Shown: positions 16,551 to 25,939, counted from the first letter of the stretch. The stretch: DNA of 64,000 nucleotides from Flavobacterium sp. N2270 (GCF_025947225.1 NZ_CP110005.1:2727362-2791361), one strand, 5' to 3'. The notes: a model not told the origin generated them from the letters alone. Program-made: numbers and translations.

Positions 16551-17867
16551 TTAAACAAAATCAAATCGAACCGCTCCGTCTTCATCAATTTTAGTAAGTT
16601 GTACATTATGCAAGGTATTTACTAATTCAGGATTCCAAGGGGTTTTTACTTTTACATAATTTTCGGTAAAACCATGAATATAACCTTCTTTATTTTCGCT
16701 TTCGAATAAAACAGTTCTATTTGAACCAATTTGATTTTCGTAAAAAGCTCTGCGTTTCTTAACTGAAAGTCCGCGTAACATTTTACTACGTTTGCTTCTC
16801 ACATTTTTAGCAACTTCACCTTCCATAACTGCGGCTTCAGTATTGTCTCTTTCAGAATACGTAAAAACGTGCAAATATGAAATATCTAAATCATTTAAGA
16901 AATGATAGGTTTCTAAGAAATGTTCATCGGTTTCACCAGGAAAACCAACAATTACATCCACACCAATACAAGCATGAGGCATAACTTCACGAATTTTATT
17001 GACTCTATCTACATACAATTCCTTCATATAACGACGTTTCATTTTCTTTAAAATTTCGTTACTTCCAGATTGTAACGGAATATGAAAATGCGGCACAAAA
17101 GCTCGCGATTTAGAAACCAAATCAATCGTTTCATTCTTCAATAAATTAGGTTCAATAGATGAAATACGCAAACGCTCAATTCCTTCTACTTTATCCAATT
17201 CAGTAACTAAATCTAAAAAAGTATGTTCGTGTTTTTTGTTGCCAAATTCGCCTTTTCCATAATCACCAATGTTTACACCCGTAAGAACAATTTCTTTAAT
17301 TCCTTTGGCAGCAATTTCAGATGCATTTTTTAAAACACCATCCATAGTATCGCTACGAGAAATCCCTCTAGCTAATGGAATAGTACAATAGGTACATTTA
17401 TAATCACAACCGTCTTGCACTTTTAAAAAGGCACGCGTTCTATCGCCAAATGAATAACTACCAACATAAAAATCGGCATCTTCAATTTCACATGAATGCA
17501 CTTCACCCATGTCATTTTTAGCCAAATCATTAATATAATCGGTAATTTTAAATTTTTCTGTTGCGCCCAAAACCAAATCAACACCATCAACTGCAGCTAA
17601 TTCTTCTGGTTTTAATTGTGCATAACAACCTACAGCTGCTACAAATGCTTTTTCGTTAAGCTTAAGTGCTTTTTTAACAACTTGTTTAAATTGTTTGTCG
17701 GCATTTTCAGTAACCGAACATGTGTTAATCACGTACATATCGGCAACTTCTTCAAAATCGACACGTTCAAAACCTTCGTCTTGAAAATTTCTCGCAATAG
17801 TAGAAGTTTCGGAGAAATTTAATTTACAGCCTAACGTATAAAAGGCTACTTTTTTCTTATTTTCCAT
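16551..17867 (-). CDS. mtaB: tRNA t6A37 methylthiotransferase MtaB
   Basis: 438 residues with the three-domain methylthiotransferase layout: an N-terminal UPF0004 domain with cysteines in TLGCKLNFSE, INTCSVTENA and AVGCYAQ; a radical SAM domain with CDYKCTYCTIP (CxxxCxxC); and a C-terminal TRAM domain. The TLGCKLNFSE start and length place it with MtaB and not with MiaB or RimO. It converts t6A37 to ms2t6A37 in tRNAs decoding ANN codons. It is monocistronic, with a clear promoter and terminator. Confidence 0.96.
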   Translation of the reverse strand: MENKKKVAFYTLGCKLNFSETSTIARNFQDEGFERVDFEEVADMYVINTCSVTENADKQFKQVVKKALKLNEKAFVAAVGCYAQLKPEELAAVDGVDLVLGATEKFKITDYINDLAKNDMGEVHSCEIEDADFYVGSYSFGDRTRAFLKVQDGCDYKCTYCTIPLARGISRSDTMDGVLKNASEIAAKGIKEIVLTGVNIGDYGKGEFGNKKHEHTFLDLVTELDKVEGIERLRISSIEPNLLKNETIDLVSKSRAFVPHFHIPLQSGSNEILKKMKRRYMKELYVDRVNKIREVMPHACIGVDVIVGFPGETDEHFLETYHFLNDLDISYLHVFTYSERDNTEAAVMEGEVAKNVRSKRSKMLRGLSVKKRRAFYENQIGSNRTVLFESENKEGYIHGFTENYVKVKTPWNPELVNTLHNVQLTKIDEDGAVRFDFV

Positions 17868-17911
17868 ACATAATCACCATTAATGAAATCGTTGTCAAAA
17901 AATGGAGAGTG

Positions 17912-17941
17912 CAAAGGTAATCTAATTTAGAAATTATACAA
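17912..17941 (-). promoter_or_regulatory. mtaB promoter
   Basis: Minus strand: TTG (17941-17939), 19 bases, then TACCTTTG (17919-17912), an optimal match; leader about 40 bases. Confidence 0.75.
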
Positions 17942-18009
17942 TTTGAAGATTTGAAAATTATGTAACATTTTAAGAGTTATTGCGTATAATTATTAAATCA
18001 CAATATATA

Positions 18010-18285
18010 ATGGCAGGAGAAGGCTCAATGGCTGGAGCAATCACAAGCTTAAAAAACAACAAAGCATTACGCAAAGTAGACCGTAGTAAATGGAAAAACT
18101 ACATAGGTTCAAATAAAGTTGCAACTAAAAAACTAGGCAAAATAAGTCCAAGAAAACTGCAGGAATTAAAACTATTATTAAAAAGAAAAAACAGCATAAA
18201 CAAAACGATACAAATCATTTCGGTTATTCTGTTTCTAATTCTATTTATCGTTGCAGTTTATTACTTAGATAAATCTTCATATTAA
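18010..18285 (+). CDS. Small basic protein with one C-terminal membrane helix
   Basis: 91 residues from the ATG at 18010; an upstream TTG extends the frame by ten codons but is a less likely start. The N-terminus MAGEGSMAGAITSLKNNKAL is a signature I recognise from other Flavobacteriia proteins of unknown function. A Lys/Arg-rich middle is followed by a hydrophobic helix at about residues 66-85, so the basic part should face the cytoplasm. No catalytic motif is seen. It stands alone between mtaB and the GlmU-like gene. Confidence 0.65.
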   Translation: MAGEGSMAGAITSLKNNKALRKVDRSKWKNYIGSNKVATKKLGKISPRKLQELKLLLKRKNSINKTIQIISVILFLILFIVAVYYLDKSSY

Positions 18286-18287
18286 TA

Positions 18288-18354
18288 AGATTTGAAAATA
18301 TATTTGCAGAATGAAGTTATTTCCAAATTAACTCATTTTCAAATTTTCAAATCT
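18288..18354. repeat. 12-bp inverted repeat between convergent genes
   Basis: AGATTTGAAAAT (18288-18299) and ATTTTCAAATCT (18343-18354) are exact reverse complements 43 bases apart. A related GATTTGAAAAT also occurs near 17949. The spacing is long for a terminator; it may be a degraded dispersed repeat. Confidence 0.45.
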
Positions 18355-18357
18355 AAC

Positions 18358-19533
18358 TTATTCCTTACGCCACTTTTTAGATTCTTCAAAAACGTGTTCT
18401 AATATTTTAGCGTCTTGTTCTGTGAATTCAACATGACGGCGACTCATAACCACTTTTGCAACTTCAAAAGCTTTTTTAGTCAAATAAGTTGTAAATCCAG
18501 AAGCGCCTCCCCAAGAAAAACTAGGCACAAAATTACGTGGAAAACCAGAGCCAAAAATATTTGCAGAAACTCCAACAACAGTTCCAGTATTGAACATCGT
18601 GTTGATTCCGCATTTAGAATGATCTCCCATCATCAATCCGCAAAACTGCAAACCTGTTCGCGCAAAACCTTCTGTTTCATAACTCCACAAACGCACTTCT
18701 TCATAATTGTTTTTTAAGTTGGAATTATTAGAATCGGCACCAATATTACACCATTCACCTAAAACTGCATTTCCCAAGAAACCATCATGTCCTTTGTTTG
18801 AATATCCAAATAATACCGAATTATTTACTTCTCCACCTACTCTACAATGCGGACCTACAGTTGTTGCTCCGTAAATTTTAGAAGCCAATTTCACTTGTGC
18901 TTCTTCACATAATGCAAATGGTCCACGAATTACAGAACCTTCCATAATTTCAGCATTTTTACCAATGTAAATGGGTCCGGTTGAAGCGTTTAAAGTTACA
19001 AATTCTAGCTTTGCTCCTTCTTCGATAAAGATATTTTCGGGTGCAATTACATTTACTGATTTCGGAATGGGTTCTGAAAATCTGTCTTCTGTAAGAAATT
19101 CAAAATCTTCTCGAATTGCTGCATCGTTCTTTGCAAAAATATCCCAAGTATTTTCAATTCGAAGAATATCACCTTCATACTCAATTAAATCATAAACATC
19201 AAAATCTATTTCTTCTTGCGTATCATTCGTATAAAAAGCAATTATTTCTTCACCACTTAAAATGGCTTGGTTCTTTTCTAAATTAAATATCATTTCAACC
19301 AATACATTATTTGGAAAAAACGAAGCATTAATCATAATATTTTCTTCTAACTCAACCATTGGGTATTTTTCCATCAAATATTCTTCAGTAAGTGTAGAAG
19401 TTGTATAGCCTAAATACTGTTCCCACTTTTCTCGTATGGTTAAAATTCCAACTCGAATATCAGCAACAGGTCTAGTAAAGGTGAAAGGCAATAATGCATT
19501 ACGAACAGTTCCGTCAAAAAGTATATAGTTCAT
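18358..19533 (-). CDS. GlmU-like putative sugar nucleotidyltransferase with left-handed beta-helix
   Basis: 391 residues. The N-terminus MNYILFDGTVRNALLPFTFT followed by RPVADIRVGI is typical of the Bacteroidota GlmU-family proteins, with a degenerate nucleotidyltransferase domain to about residue 150. The second half has hexapeptide repeats (IYIGKNAEIMEGSVIRGPF, GPHCRVGGEVNNSVLFG, GEWCNIGAD) that build a left-handed beta-helix and trimerise. These proteins are probably involved in nucleotide-sugar or acetylated sugar synthesis but lack the canonical L-x-x-G-x-G-T-R-M loop of true GlmU. It lies downstream of rpmE2 on the same strand. Confidence 0.85.
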   Translation of the reverse strand: MNYILFDGTVRNALLPFTFTRPVADIRVGILTIREKWEQYLGYTTSTLTEEYLMEKYPMVELEENIMINASFFPNNVLVEMIFNLEKNQAILSGEEIIAFYTNDTQEEIDFDVYDLIEYEGDILRIENTWDIFAKNDAAIREDFEFLTEDRFSEPIPKSVNVIAPENIFIEEGAKLEFVTLNASTGPIYIGKNAEIMEGSVIRGPFALCEEAQVKLASKIYGATTVGPHCRVGGEVNNSVLFGYSNKGHDGFLGNAVLGEWCNIGADSNNSNLKNNYEEVRLWSYETEGFARTGLQFCGLMMGDHSKCGINTMFNTGTVVGVSANIFGSGFPRNFVPSFSWGGASGFTTYLTKKAFEVAKVVMSRRHVEFTEQDAKILEHVFEESKKWRKE

Positions 19534-19607
19534 GATTTATTTCTAAAAGTTAAAGTATCAAAGTTACAAAGTAATAACTAAAAAATATAAAAAGTAAAGG
19601 CATAAAA

Positions 19608-19632
19608 AAAGCCCTCCAAACTGGAAGGCTTT
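19608..19632 (-). terminator. rpmE2 terminator
   Basis: AAAGCCCTCC pairs with GGAAGGCTTT around AAACT. The single mismatch becomes G-U on the minus strand, which also has the U-run. Confidence 0.87.
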
Positions 19633-19652
19633 CTGTATTTATAGAAATTCGA

Positions 19653-19907
19653 TTATTTCTTATCGAATTTAGCATATTTAGTTTTGAATTTATCAATACG
19701 TCCTGCAGTATCGATAAGTTTAGATTTACCTGTGTAAAAAGGGTGAGAAGTTCTTGAGATCTCCATTTTGTATACTGGATACTCTACACCTTCGTGCTCA
19801 ATTGTTTCTTTTGTTTCAACAGTAGATTTAGTAATAAAAACATCATCATTAGACATGTCTTTAAACGCAACTAATCTGTAATTTTCTGGGTGAATTCCTT
19901 TTTTCAT
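19653..19907 (-). CDS. rpmE2: 50S ribosomal protein bL31, type B
   Basis: 84 residues: [30 protein letters not shown] [20 protein letters not shown], and a basic end. The zinc-binding CxxC pairs of type A L31 are absent, so this is the zinc-independent form. In organisms with both forms, type B is induced under zinc starvation, but many Bacteroidota have only this one. The promoter lies 116 bases upstream, leaving a long leader with a hairpin. Confidence 0.96.
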   Translation of the reverse strand: MKKGIHPENYRLVAFKDMSNDDVFITKSTVETKETIEHEGVEYPVYKMEISRTSHPFYTGKSKLIDTAGRIDKFKTKYAKFDKK

Positions 19908-19934
19908 CTTGTAATTCTTTTTTTTATTAATGGC

Positions 19935-20003
19935 TATAAACCGTTCTGATGCTTTCTCATTTTATTGAAAAAGGTATAAACGTCTATAACTTTTTAGTTT
20001 ATA
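19935..20003 (-). promoter_or_regulatory. Structured 5' leader of rpmE2
   Basis: The transcribed leader contains two TATAAAC copies (19935-19941 and 19975-19981) and one GTTTATA (19997-20003), so two alternative hairpins are possible. Ribosomal protein leaders often bind their own product; no such element is known to me for this phylum, so regulation is inferred only from layout. Confidence 0.3.
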
Positions 20004-20022
20004 ATCTTTTATTTTGAGAGTG

Positions 20023-20051
20023 CAAATTTACATTTAATTTTTAAATTACAA
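20023..20051 (-). promoter_or_regulatory. rpmE2 promoter
   Basis: Minus strand: TTG (20051-20049), 18 bases, TAAATTTG (20030-20023). Confidence 0.65.
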
Positions 20052-20108
20052 CTTGTTGTGTAACTTTTTTTTGTTTTTTTTTACTAATACGATAAACTTT
20101 ATTATTTC

Positions 20109-20116
20109 TATATTTG
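20109..20116 (+). promoter_or_regulatory. -7 element of the DUF4199 envelope operon
   Basis: TATATTTG matches TAnnTTTG, 25 bases before the ATG at 20142. No TTG at the preferred distance. Confidence 0.5.
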
Positions 20117-20141
20117 TAAAACCATTAAACTAAATAAAACT

Positions 20142-20672
20142 ATGAACGAAATTATCAAGAAAAACGGAATTACTTTTGGAATCATTACTGGTGTTCTTTC
20201 AGTATTAATCACGGCTAGTATTTATATTATTGATTTAAAATTATTCACTGCTTGGTGGGTAGGTATTTTAAGCATTGCTATTTATTTAGGTGTTGGAATT
20301 TATTTACTTTCAAAAACTAAAAAAGAATTAGGTGGAATCTTTCCTTTTAAAGACGCTTTCACGACTTATTTTATTTCGGCAGTAATAGGAATTATAATTT
20401 CAGTTACTTTTAATATTATATTATTTAATGTAATTGATACAGAAGCGAAACAAACTGTTCAAGATAATTTAATTGAGTTTCAAGTAAACATGTTGAAAAA
20501 ATTCAACACACCAACTGAAGTGATCAAAGAAACTGTTGAAAAAATGACAGAAGAAAATCAATTTGATGTTGTTGCTCAATTAAAAGGTTCAGTATTTAGT
20601 ATATTATTTTCTGCAATATTTGGTTTAATTTTAGCTGCAATATTCAAAAGCAAACCTTCACATTTAGAATAA
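20142..20672 (+). CDS. DUF4199 membrane protein
   Basis: 176 residues with four predicted membrane helices: about 10-30, 37-57, 72-95 and 150-170. A loop of about 50 hydrophilic residues between helices 3 and 4 contains EAKQTVQDNLIEFQVNMLKK. This is the usual layout of DUF4199, a Bacteroidota family of unknown role. The stop is directly followed by the ATG of a glycosyltransferase gene, a pairing I recall as common, and it heads a run of five genes with tight spacing. Confidence 0.85.
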   Translation: MNEIIKKNGITFGIITGVLSVLITASIYIIDLKLFTAWWVGILSIAIYLGVGIYLLSKTKKELGGIFPFKDAFTTYFISAVIGIIISVTFNIILFNVIDTEAKQTVQDNLIEFQVNMLKKFNTPTEVIKETVEKMTEENQFDVVAQLKGSVFSILFSAIFGLILAAIFKSKPSHLE

Positions 20673-21614
20673 ATGAATTTATCCATAGTTATTCCCTTAT
20701 TAAACGAGCAAGAATCGTTACCCGAATTACACAATTGGATTGTAAAAGTTATGAGTACTCATAACTTTTCTTATGAAATATTGTTTATAGATGATGGTAG
20801 CACAGACGCCTCTTGGTCTATAATCGACAAGCTTTCAAAAGAAAATCCAAACGTAAAAGGAATTCGTTTTTTACGCAATTATGGTAAAAGTCAGGCTTTG
20901 CATGCTGGTTTTGCCAAAGTAAAAGGCGATGTTGTAATTACTATGGATGCTGATTTACAAGACAGTCCGGAAGAAATTCCAGCTTTATACAATAAAATTA
21001 TTACTGAAAAATTCGATTTAGTTTCGGGTTGGAAAAAGAAACGATACGATTCAGTAATTGGTAAAAATATGCCTTCAAAATTGTTCAATTGGGCTGCCCG
21101 AAAAACTTCAGGTGTTCAATTGAATGATTTTAATTGTGGACTAAAAGCCTACCGAAATGAAGTTGTGAAAAATATTGAAGTTTCGGGTGAAATGCATCGT
21201 TATATTCCAGTTTTAGCAAAAAATGCAGGATTTTCAAAAATTGGAGAACAAATTGTACAGCATCAAGCTAGAAAATACGGTTCAACCAAATTTGGAATGG
21301 AACGATTCATTAATGGTTTTTTAGACTTAATTACCATTTGGTTTATTTCTAAATTTGGAAAAAGACCAATGCATTTATTTGGTGCATTAGGCGTTTTAAT
21401 GTTTATGATTGGTTTTGCTTTTGCTTTTTATTTAGGAATCGACAAACTTTTCATCAACACATCTGGTAGGTTAATTACCGATAGACCACAATTTTACATT
21501 TCATTAGTAACCATGATAATTGGTACTCAATTTTTTCTAGCTGGTTTTTTAGGTGAAATTATTTTACGTACCAAAAACAACGAAGAACGATATAAGATTT
21601 CTGAAGAAATCTAA
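20673..21614 (+). CDS. Family 2 glycosyltransferase, DPM/ArnC-like
   Basis: 313 residues. The GT-A domain covers about 1-210: LSIVIPLLNEQESLPELHNW, LFIDDGSTDASW and the DXD-type motif MDADLQDSPEEIP. Two hydrophobic helices at about 233-255 and 268-295 anchor it in the membrane. Enzymes of this type move a sugar from a nucleotide donor to polyprenyl phosphate, giving a lipid-linked sugar for transfer across the membrane. The sugar is not evident. It is placed between DUF4199 and a phosphosugar mutase in an envelope-related operon. Confidence 0.9.
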   Translation: MNLSIVIPLLNEQESLPELHNWIVKVMSTHNFSYEILFIDDGSTDASWSIIDKLSKENPNVKGIRFLRNYGKSQALHAGFAKVKGDVVITMDADLQDSPEEIPALYNKIITEKFDLVSGWKKKRYDSVIGKNMPSKLFNWAARKTSGVQLNDFNCGLKAYRNEVVKNIEVSGEMHRYIPVLAKNAGFSKIGEQIVQHQARKYGSTKFGMERFINGFLDLITIWFISKFGKRPMHLFGALGVLMFMIGFAFAFYLGIDKLFINTSGRLITDRPQFYISLVTMIIGTQFFLAGFLGEIILRTKNNEERYKISEEI

Positions 21615-21631
21615 ACATATAAGAATACAAA

Positions 21632-23359
21632 ATGCACATAGAACAAGACATATTAAATAAAGTAAACGAATGGCTTACGCCAACTTTTGACCAGCAAACA
21701 CAAGCAGAAATTGAAAAAATGATGACTTCAGCTCCAAAAGCACTGGAAGATAGTTTTTATAAAAATTTAGAGTTTGGAACGGGTGGAATGCGAGGAATAA
21801 TGGGCGTTGGAACCAATCGTATCAACAAATATACTTTAGGAAAAAACACGCAAGGTTTATCTGATTATTTAAAAAAATCATTCCCTAACGAAGAACTAAA
21901 AGTTGCCATAGCTTTCGATTGTCGTCATAATAGTGACACACTTGCAAAAGTAGTGGCGGATGTATTTTCGGCAAACGGAATTAAAGTGTATTTATTTTCA
22001 GAGTTACGACCAACACCAGAACTTTCATTTGCGGTTCGTTATTTAAAATGTCATGCAGGAATTGTATTAACCGCTTCTCATAACCCACCAGAATACAACG
22101 GTTACAAAGTATATTGGCAAGATGGTGGACAATTAGTGCCACCACAAGATGGAGAAATTATTCAACTTATTGACAGTTTACAATACAGCGACATAAAATT
22201 TGAAGCAAACGAAAGTTTAATTGAATATGTTGACACTAAAATTGATGAAGCTTTTACAACTTCAACCATTGAAAATGCTAGTTTCAATACACCAAAAGCC
22301 GCGAAAGACAACTTAAAAATTGTTTTCACTTCACTTCACGGAACTTCTATAAAATTAATTCCAGATGTTTTAACTAAAGCCGGATATGATAATATTGAAA
22401 TTGTTGCAGAACAAGCGGTTCCAAATGGAGATTTTCCAACGGTAAAATCGCCAAACCCTGAAGAACCAGAAGCGCTTACAATAGCTCTAGCTTTAGCAGA
22501 AAAAACAAATGCAGATATTGTAGTAGGAACTGATCCTGATAGTGACCGACTTGGAGTTGCTGTTAGAGATTTAGACGGAAAAATGAAATTATTAAATGGT
22601 AACCAAACCATGGTTATCATGACTGCTTTTTTATTAGAACAATGGAAACGCAGTGGAAAAATTAACGGCAAACAATTTATTGGTTCTACGATTGTAAGCA
22701 CCCCAATGATGCTGGAATTAGCGTCTGCATATGAAGTGGAATGTAAAGTAGGTTTAACCGGATTTAAATGGATTGCAAAATTCATTAAAGATTTTCCTAA
22801 TCAAGAATTTATTGGTGGCGGTGAAGAAAGTTTCGGATTTATGGTGGGTGATAAAGTACGTGATAAAGATGCAGTTGGAGCTACATTATTGGTTTGCGAA
22901 ATTGCGGCTCAAGCAAAAGCAAGCGGAAGTTCATTATATCAAGAACTGTTGAATTTATATACCGATTTAGGTTTTTATAAAGAATATTTAATTTCGATTA
23001 CCAAAAAAGGAATTGAAGGTGCAAACGAAATCAAGCAAATGATGGTGGATTTACGTGAGAATCCAATGAAAGAAATCAACGACCAACGTGTTATTTGTAT
23101 TGAAGATTATCAAAGTTCGAAAGGTTATGATTTTATGAACGAAGAAGAATTTGATATTTCAATTCCAAAATCAAACGTATTAATTTACTATTTAGAAGAC
23201 GGAAGTAAAATTTGTGCACGACCAAGTGGAACCGAACCAAAAATTAAGTTCTATTTTAGTGTAAATACACCATTAGATAGTATTGAAAAAGCAATTACAA
23301 CTGAAGAAAAACTAGATTTAAAAATTAAAAATATTATTGCGTCAATGCAATTGAACTAA
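21632..23359 (+). CDS. Phospho-sugar mutase (phosphoglucomutase/phosphomannomutase family)
   Basis: 575 residues, the long PGM2/ManB-type. Visible sites are the phosphoserine loop TASHNPPEYNGYK, the Mg-binding GTDPDSDRLGVAV, the sugar-binding GGEESFGFM and the phosphate-binding ARPSGTEPKIKFYFS. It interconverts hexose 1- and 6-phosphates, feeding nucleotide-sugar synthesis and glycogen metabolism. Glucose is the most likely substrate for this subgroup, with mannose possible. It lies between the glycosyltransferase and an ABC exporter, with the stop overlapping the next ATG by one base. Confidence 0.93.
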   Translation: MHIEQDILNKVNEWLTPTFDQQTQAEIEKMMTSAPKALEDSFYKNLEFGTGGMRGIMGVGTNRINKYTLGKNTQGLSDYLKKSFPNEELKVAIAFDCRHNSDTLAKVVADVFSANGIKVYLFSELRPTPELSFAVRYLKCHAGIVLTASHNPPEYNGYKVYWQDGGQLVPPQDGEIIQLIDSLQYSDIKFEANESLIEYVDTKIDEAFTTSTIENASFNTPKAAKDNLKIVFTSLHGTSIKLIPDVLTKAGYDNIEIVAEQAVPNGDFPTVKSPNPEEPEALTIALALAEKTNADIVVGTDPDSDRLGVAVRDLDGKMKLLNGNQTMVIMTAFLLEQWKRSGKINGKQFIGSTIVSTPMMLELASAYEVECKVGLTGFKWIAKFIKDFPNQEFIGGGEESFGFMVGDKVRDKDAVGATLLVCEIAAQAKASGSSLYQELLNLYTDLGFYKEYLISITKKGIEGANEIKQMMVDLRENPMKEINDQRVICIEDYQSSKGYDFMNEEEFDISIPKSNVLIYYLEDGSKICARPSGTEPKIKFYFSVNTPLDSIEKAITTEEKLDLKIKNIIASMQLN

Positions 23360-25206
23360 TGGACGAAAATATTAAAAAAATAACTCCTTTTTTAAAGCCT
23401 TATAAAGCTAATGTTATAATGAATATTGTCTTCAATATTCTTTATGCGCTTTTTAGCACTTTATCTTTTATTGCTTTAATTCCAATGCTCGATGTACTTT
23501 TTAAGGATGTAGAAAAAGTAGTAAAAAAGCCAGTATTTACTTCTATTTGGAACATCACAAGCTATGGAAATGATTATTTATATTATTACATAACCAAACT
23601 AACCGACGAAAGAGGCCCACAATATGCTCTTTTACTAGTAGTTACAATAATAATAATCACTTTTTTACTAAAAAACATTTTCAACTATATTGCTTTAAAT
23701 CATTTAATGCTTATTAAAAATGGTGTTTTAAGAGATATAAGAAATAAAATGTTCGACAAAATAATAAGTCTTCCAGTTTCGTATTATTCTGAGAAAAGAA
23801 AAGGAGACGTTATGGCTCGTATGCTTGGCGACGTAAATGAAGTGAAAAATTCTTTTTTTAATATTTTAGAATTAGTTATTAAAGAACCTATGACCATTGT
23901 TTTTACAATTGGAGCTATGGTTGTTATTAGCTTTAAATTAACTCTATTTGTCTTTATTTTTATTCCAATTTCTGGTTTTATTATTTCAAAAATTGGAAAA
24001 ACGTTAAAAGCAAAGTCAAAAAAAGCACAAAATGAAAACGGCTATTTAATTTCAATTGTTGAAGAAACTTTAGGCGGATTAAAAGTGGTTAAAAGTTATA
24101 ATGCTGAAGAAAGTTTTACTACAAAATTCAATAATTCTATTCAAAAATTATATAAATTAACAAATAGTATTGGAAGAAAAAACAACCTTTCTTCACCTAT
24201 GAGTGAATTTATGGGAATAGTAGTTATTGCAATTTTACTTTGGTATGGAGGAAATATGGTTTTAGTAGAAACTTTTGCCGATGGATCTCCTCTTCTTGAA
24301 GGTTCAAAATTTATTGCATACATGGGATTAGCTTACAACATTCTTACTCCTGCAAAAGCAATTTCAAAAGCTTCATATCAGGTAAAAAACGGATTAGCTG
24401 CTGCTGAACGTGTTTTTGAGGTTTTAGAAACAGAAAACACAATTACATCAAAAGAAAATGCTATTGTAGCAACTGGATTTACTGATAAAATTACCATTGA
24501 AAATATCAATTTTAAATACGAAGACGAATACGTTTTGCAGCACTTTTCGCTTACCGTTCCAAAAGGAAAAACGATTGCATTAGTAGGACAATCGGGCTCT
24601 GGAAAAAGTACTATTGCAAATTTACTGACTCGTTTTTACGATGTAAATGAAGGAACAATTAAAATTGATGGTGTAGATATTAAAGATTTAGATATTCATT
24701 CGTTAAGAAACTTATTAGGACTTGTAACGCAAGACTCTATATTATTTAACGACACTATTAAAAACAACATTACGCTTGGAAAAGAAAATGTAACAGATGA
24801 GGAAATTATTGAAGCTTTAAAAATTGCAAATGCCTACGAGTTTGTAAAAGATTTACCAAACGGTATTGAAACTAATATTGGAGATGCTGGTGGAAAATTA
24901 TCAGGCGGACAAAAACAACGTTTGTCAATTGCTAGAGCTGTTTTAAAAAATCCTCCTATAATGATTTTGGATGAAGCTACTTCTGCTTTGGATACTGAAA
25001 GTGAAAAATTTGTTCAAATTGCTCTTGAAAACATGATGCAAAATAGAACTTCAATTGTAATTGCGCACCGTTTATCTACTATTCAAAAAGCGGATAGCAT
25101 TGTTGTAATGCAAAAAGGTCAAATTGTAGAGCAAGGAACACATACTGAATTACTAGCTAAAGATGGAGCTTATGCCAAATTAGTAATGATGCAAAGTTTT
25201 GAATAA
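23359..25206 (+). CDS. MsbA-like ABC exporter (fused permease and ATPase)
   Basis: 615 residues. A six-helix transmembrane domain fills about 1-345, including EKRKGDVMARMLGDVNEVKN, a coupling-helix region. The ATPase follows: Walker A GQSGSGKST, Q-loop LVTQDSILFND, signature LSGGQKQRLSIARA, Walker B IMILDEATSALD and the H-loop IAHRLST. It acts as a homodimer. MsbA flips lipid A-core across the inner membrane; related exporters move other lipids or drugs. Position after the glycosyltransferase and mutase supports an envelope role. Confidence 0.9.
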   Translation: MDENIKKITPFLKPYKANVIMNIVFNILYALFSTLSFIALIPMLDVLFKDVEKVVKKPVFTSIWNITSYGNDYLYYYITKLTDERGPQYALLLVVTIIIITFLLKNIFNYIALNHLMLIKNGVLRDIRNKMFDKIISLPVSYYSEKRKGDVMARMLGDVNEVKNSFFNILELVIKEPMTIVFTIGAMVVISFKLTLFVFIFIPISGFIISKIGKTLKAKSKKAQNENGYLISIVEETLGGLKVVKSYNAEESFTTKFNNSIQKLYKLTNSIGRKNNLSSPMSEFMGIVVIAILLWYGGNMVLVETFADGSPLLEGSKFIAYMGLAYNILTPAKAISKASYQVKNGLAAAERVFEVLETENTITSKENAIVATGFTDKITIENINFKYEDEYVLQHFSLTVPKGKTIALVGQSGSGKSTIANLLTRFYDVNEGTIKIDGVDIKDLDIHSLRNLLGLVTQDSILFNDTIKNNITLGKENVTDEEIIEALKIANAYEFVKDLPNGIETNIGDAGGKLSGGQKQRLSIARAVLKNPPIMILDEATSALDTESEKFVQIALENMMQNRTSIVIAHRLSTIQKADSIVVMQKGQIVEQGTHTELLAKDGAYAKLVMMQSFE

Positions 25207-25225
25207 AACGTGAACTTAAACAAAA

Positions 25226-25924
25226 ATGTACGCAGATAACGAAAATATAAATTTACCAGATGACGATACTATCGTTTGGAAATATTTAGATTTATCTAAA
25301 TTCTTAGACATGCTTTTATCTAAGAAACTTTTCATGTCGCGTTCTGATAAATTTGAAGATCAATATGAAGGTACGTTTTCTGAACCAACCTATGAAGAGA
25401 TTAAGAAAATTGCAGCAAACAATTCGAAGTTTTTAGATTATTACAAATCACACAGAGAAAAAGTAGTGATTAGCAGTTGGCACATTAACGAATATGAATC
25501 GTATGCGATGTGGCAAATTTTTACGAAAAACAATGAAGGTTTAGCCATTCAATCAACTATTGGAAGACTAAAACAAGCATTAGCTCCAGAAAAAAAGTAT
25601 TTACAAAACATTGGTGCGGTAAACTATATCGACTACAAAAAAGAATACATTCCTTTTGAAGATACCTTTTTCCCGTTTTTATTTAAACGAAAAAGTTTTC
25701 AGTATGAAAGAGAAGTCCGCGTAATTTCTGATACTAGCGGAAGTAGAGTTTCTATTAACGATGGTTTAAAAGTAGATGTAAATATCGATCAACTTATTGA
25801 AAAAATATACATTCACCCAAAAAGTGAAAACTGGTATAAAAACTTGGTAATTGAGTTAATGCAAAAATTAGATTTTACTATTGCAATTGAAAAATCAGAT
25901 TTAGAAAGTGATATTTTGATTTAA
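25226..25924 (+). CDS. DUF2971 family protein (second copy)
   Basis: 232 residues. Landmarks parallel to the protein at 7058: VWKYLDLSKFLDMLL, SRSDKFEDQYEG, ESYAMWQIFT, VNYIDYKKEY, FKRKSFQYEREVRVI and IYIHPKSENW. It starts 19 bases after the ABC exporter gene and is probably the last gene of that operon, whereas the other copy stands apart. It is about 50 residues shorter than its paralogue, mainly in the middle. No function is known to me. Confidence 0.8.
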   Translation: MYADNENINLPDDDTIVWKYLDLSKFLDMLLSKKLFMSRSDKFEDQYEGTFSEPTYEEIKKIAANNSKFLDYYKSHREKVVISSWHINEYESYAMWQIFTKNNEGLAIQSTIGRLKQALAPEKKYLQNIGAVNYIDYKKEYIPFEDTFFPFLFKRKSFQYEREVRVISDTSGSRVSINDGLKVDVNIDQLIEKIYIHPKSENWYKNLVIELMQKLDFTIAIEKSDLESDILI

Positions 25925-25939
25925 AGGTTTATTCTAAAC

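Noticed and set aside
18288..18354. 12-bp inverted repeat as a terminator
   Set aside because: The loop of 43 bases is too long for a standard intrinsic terminator, so it is listed as a repeat only.
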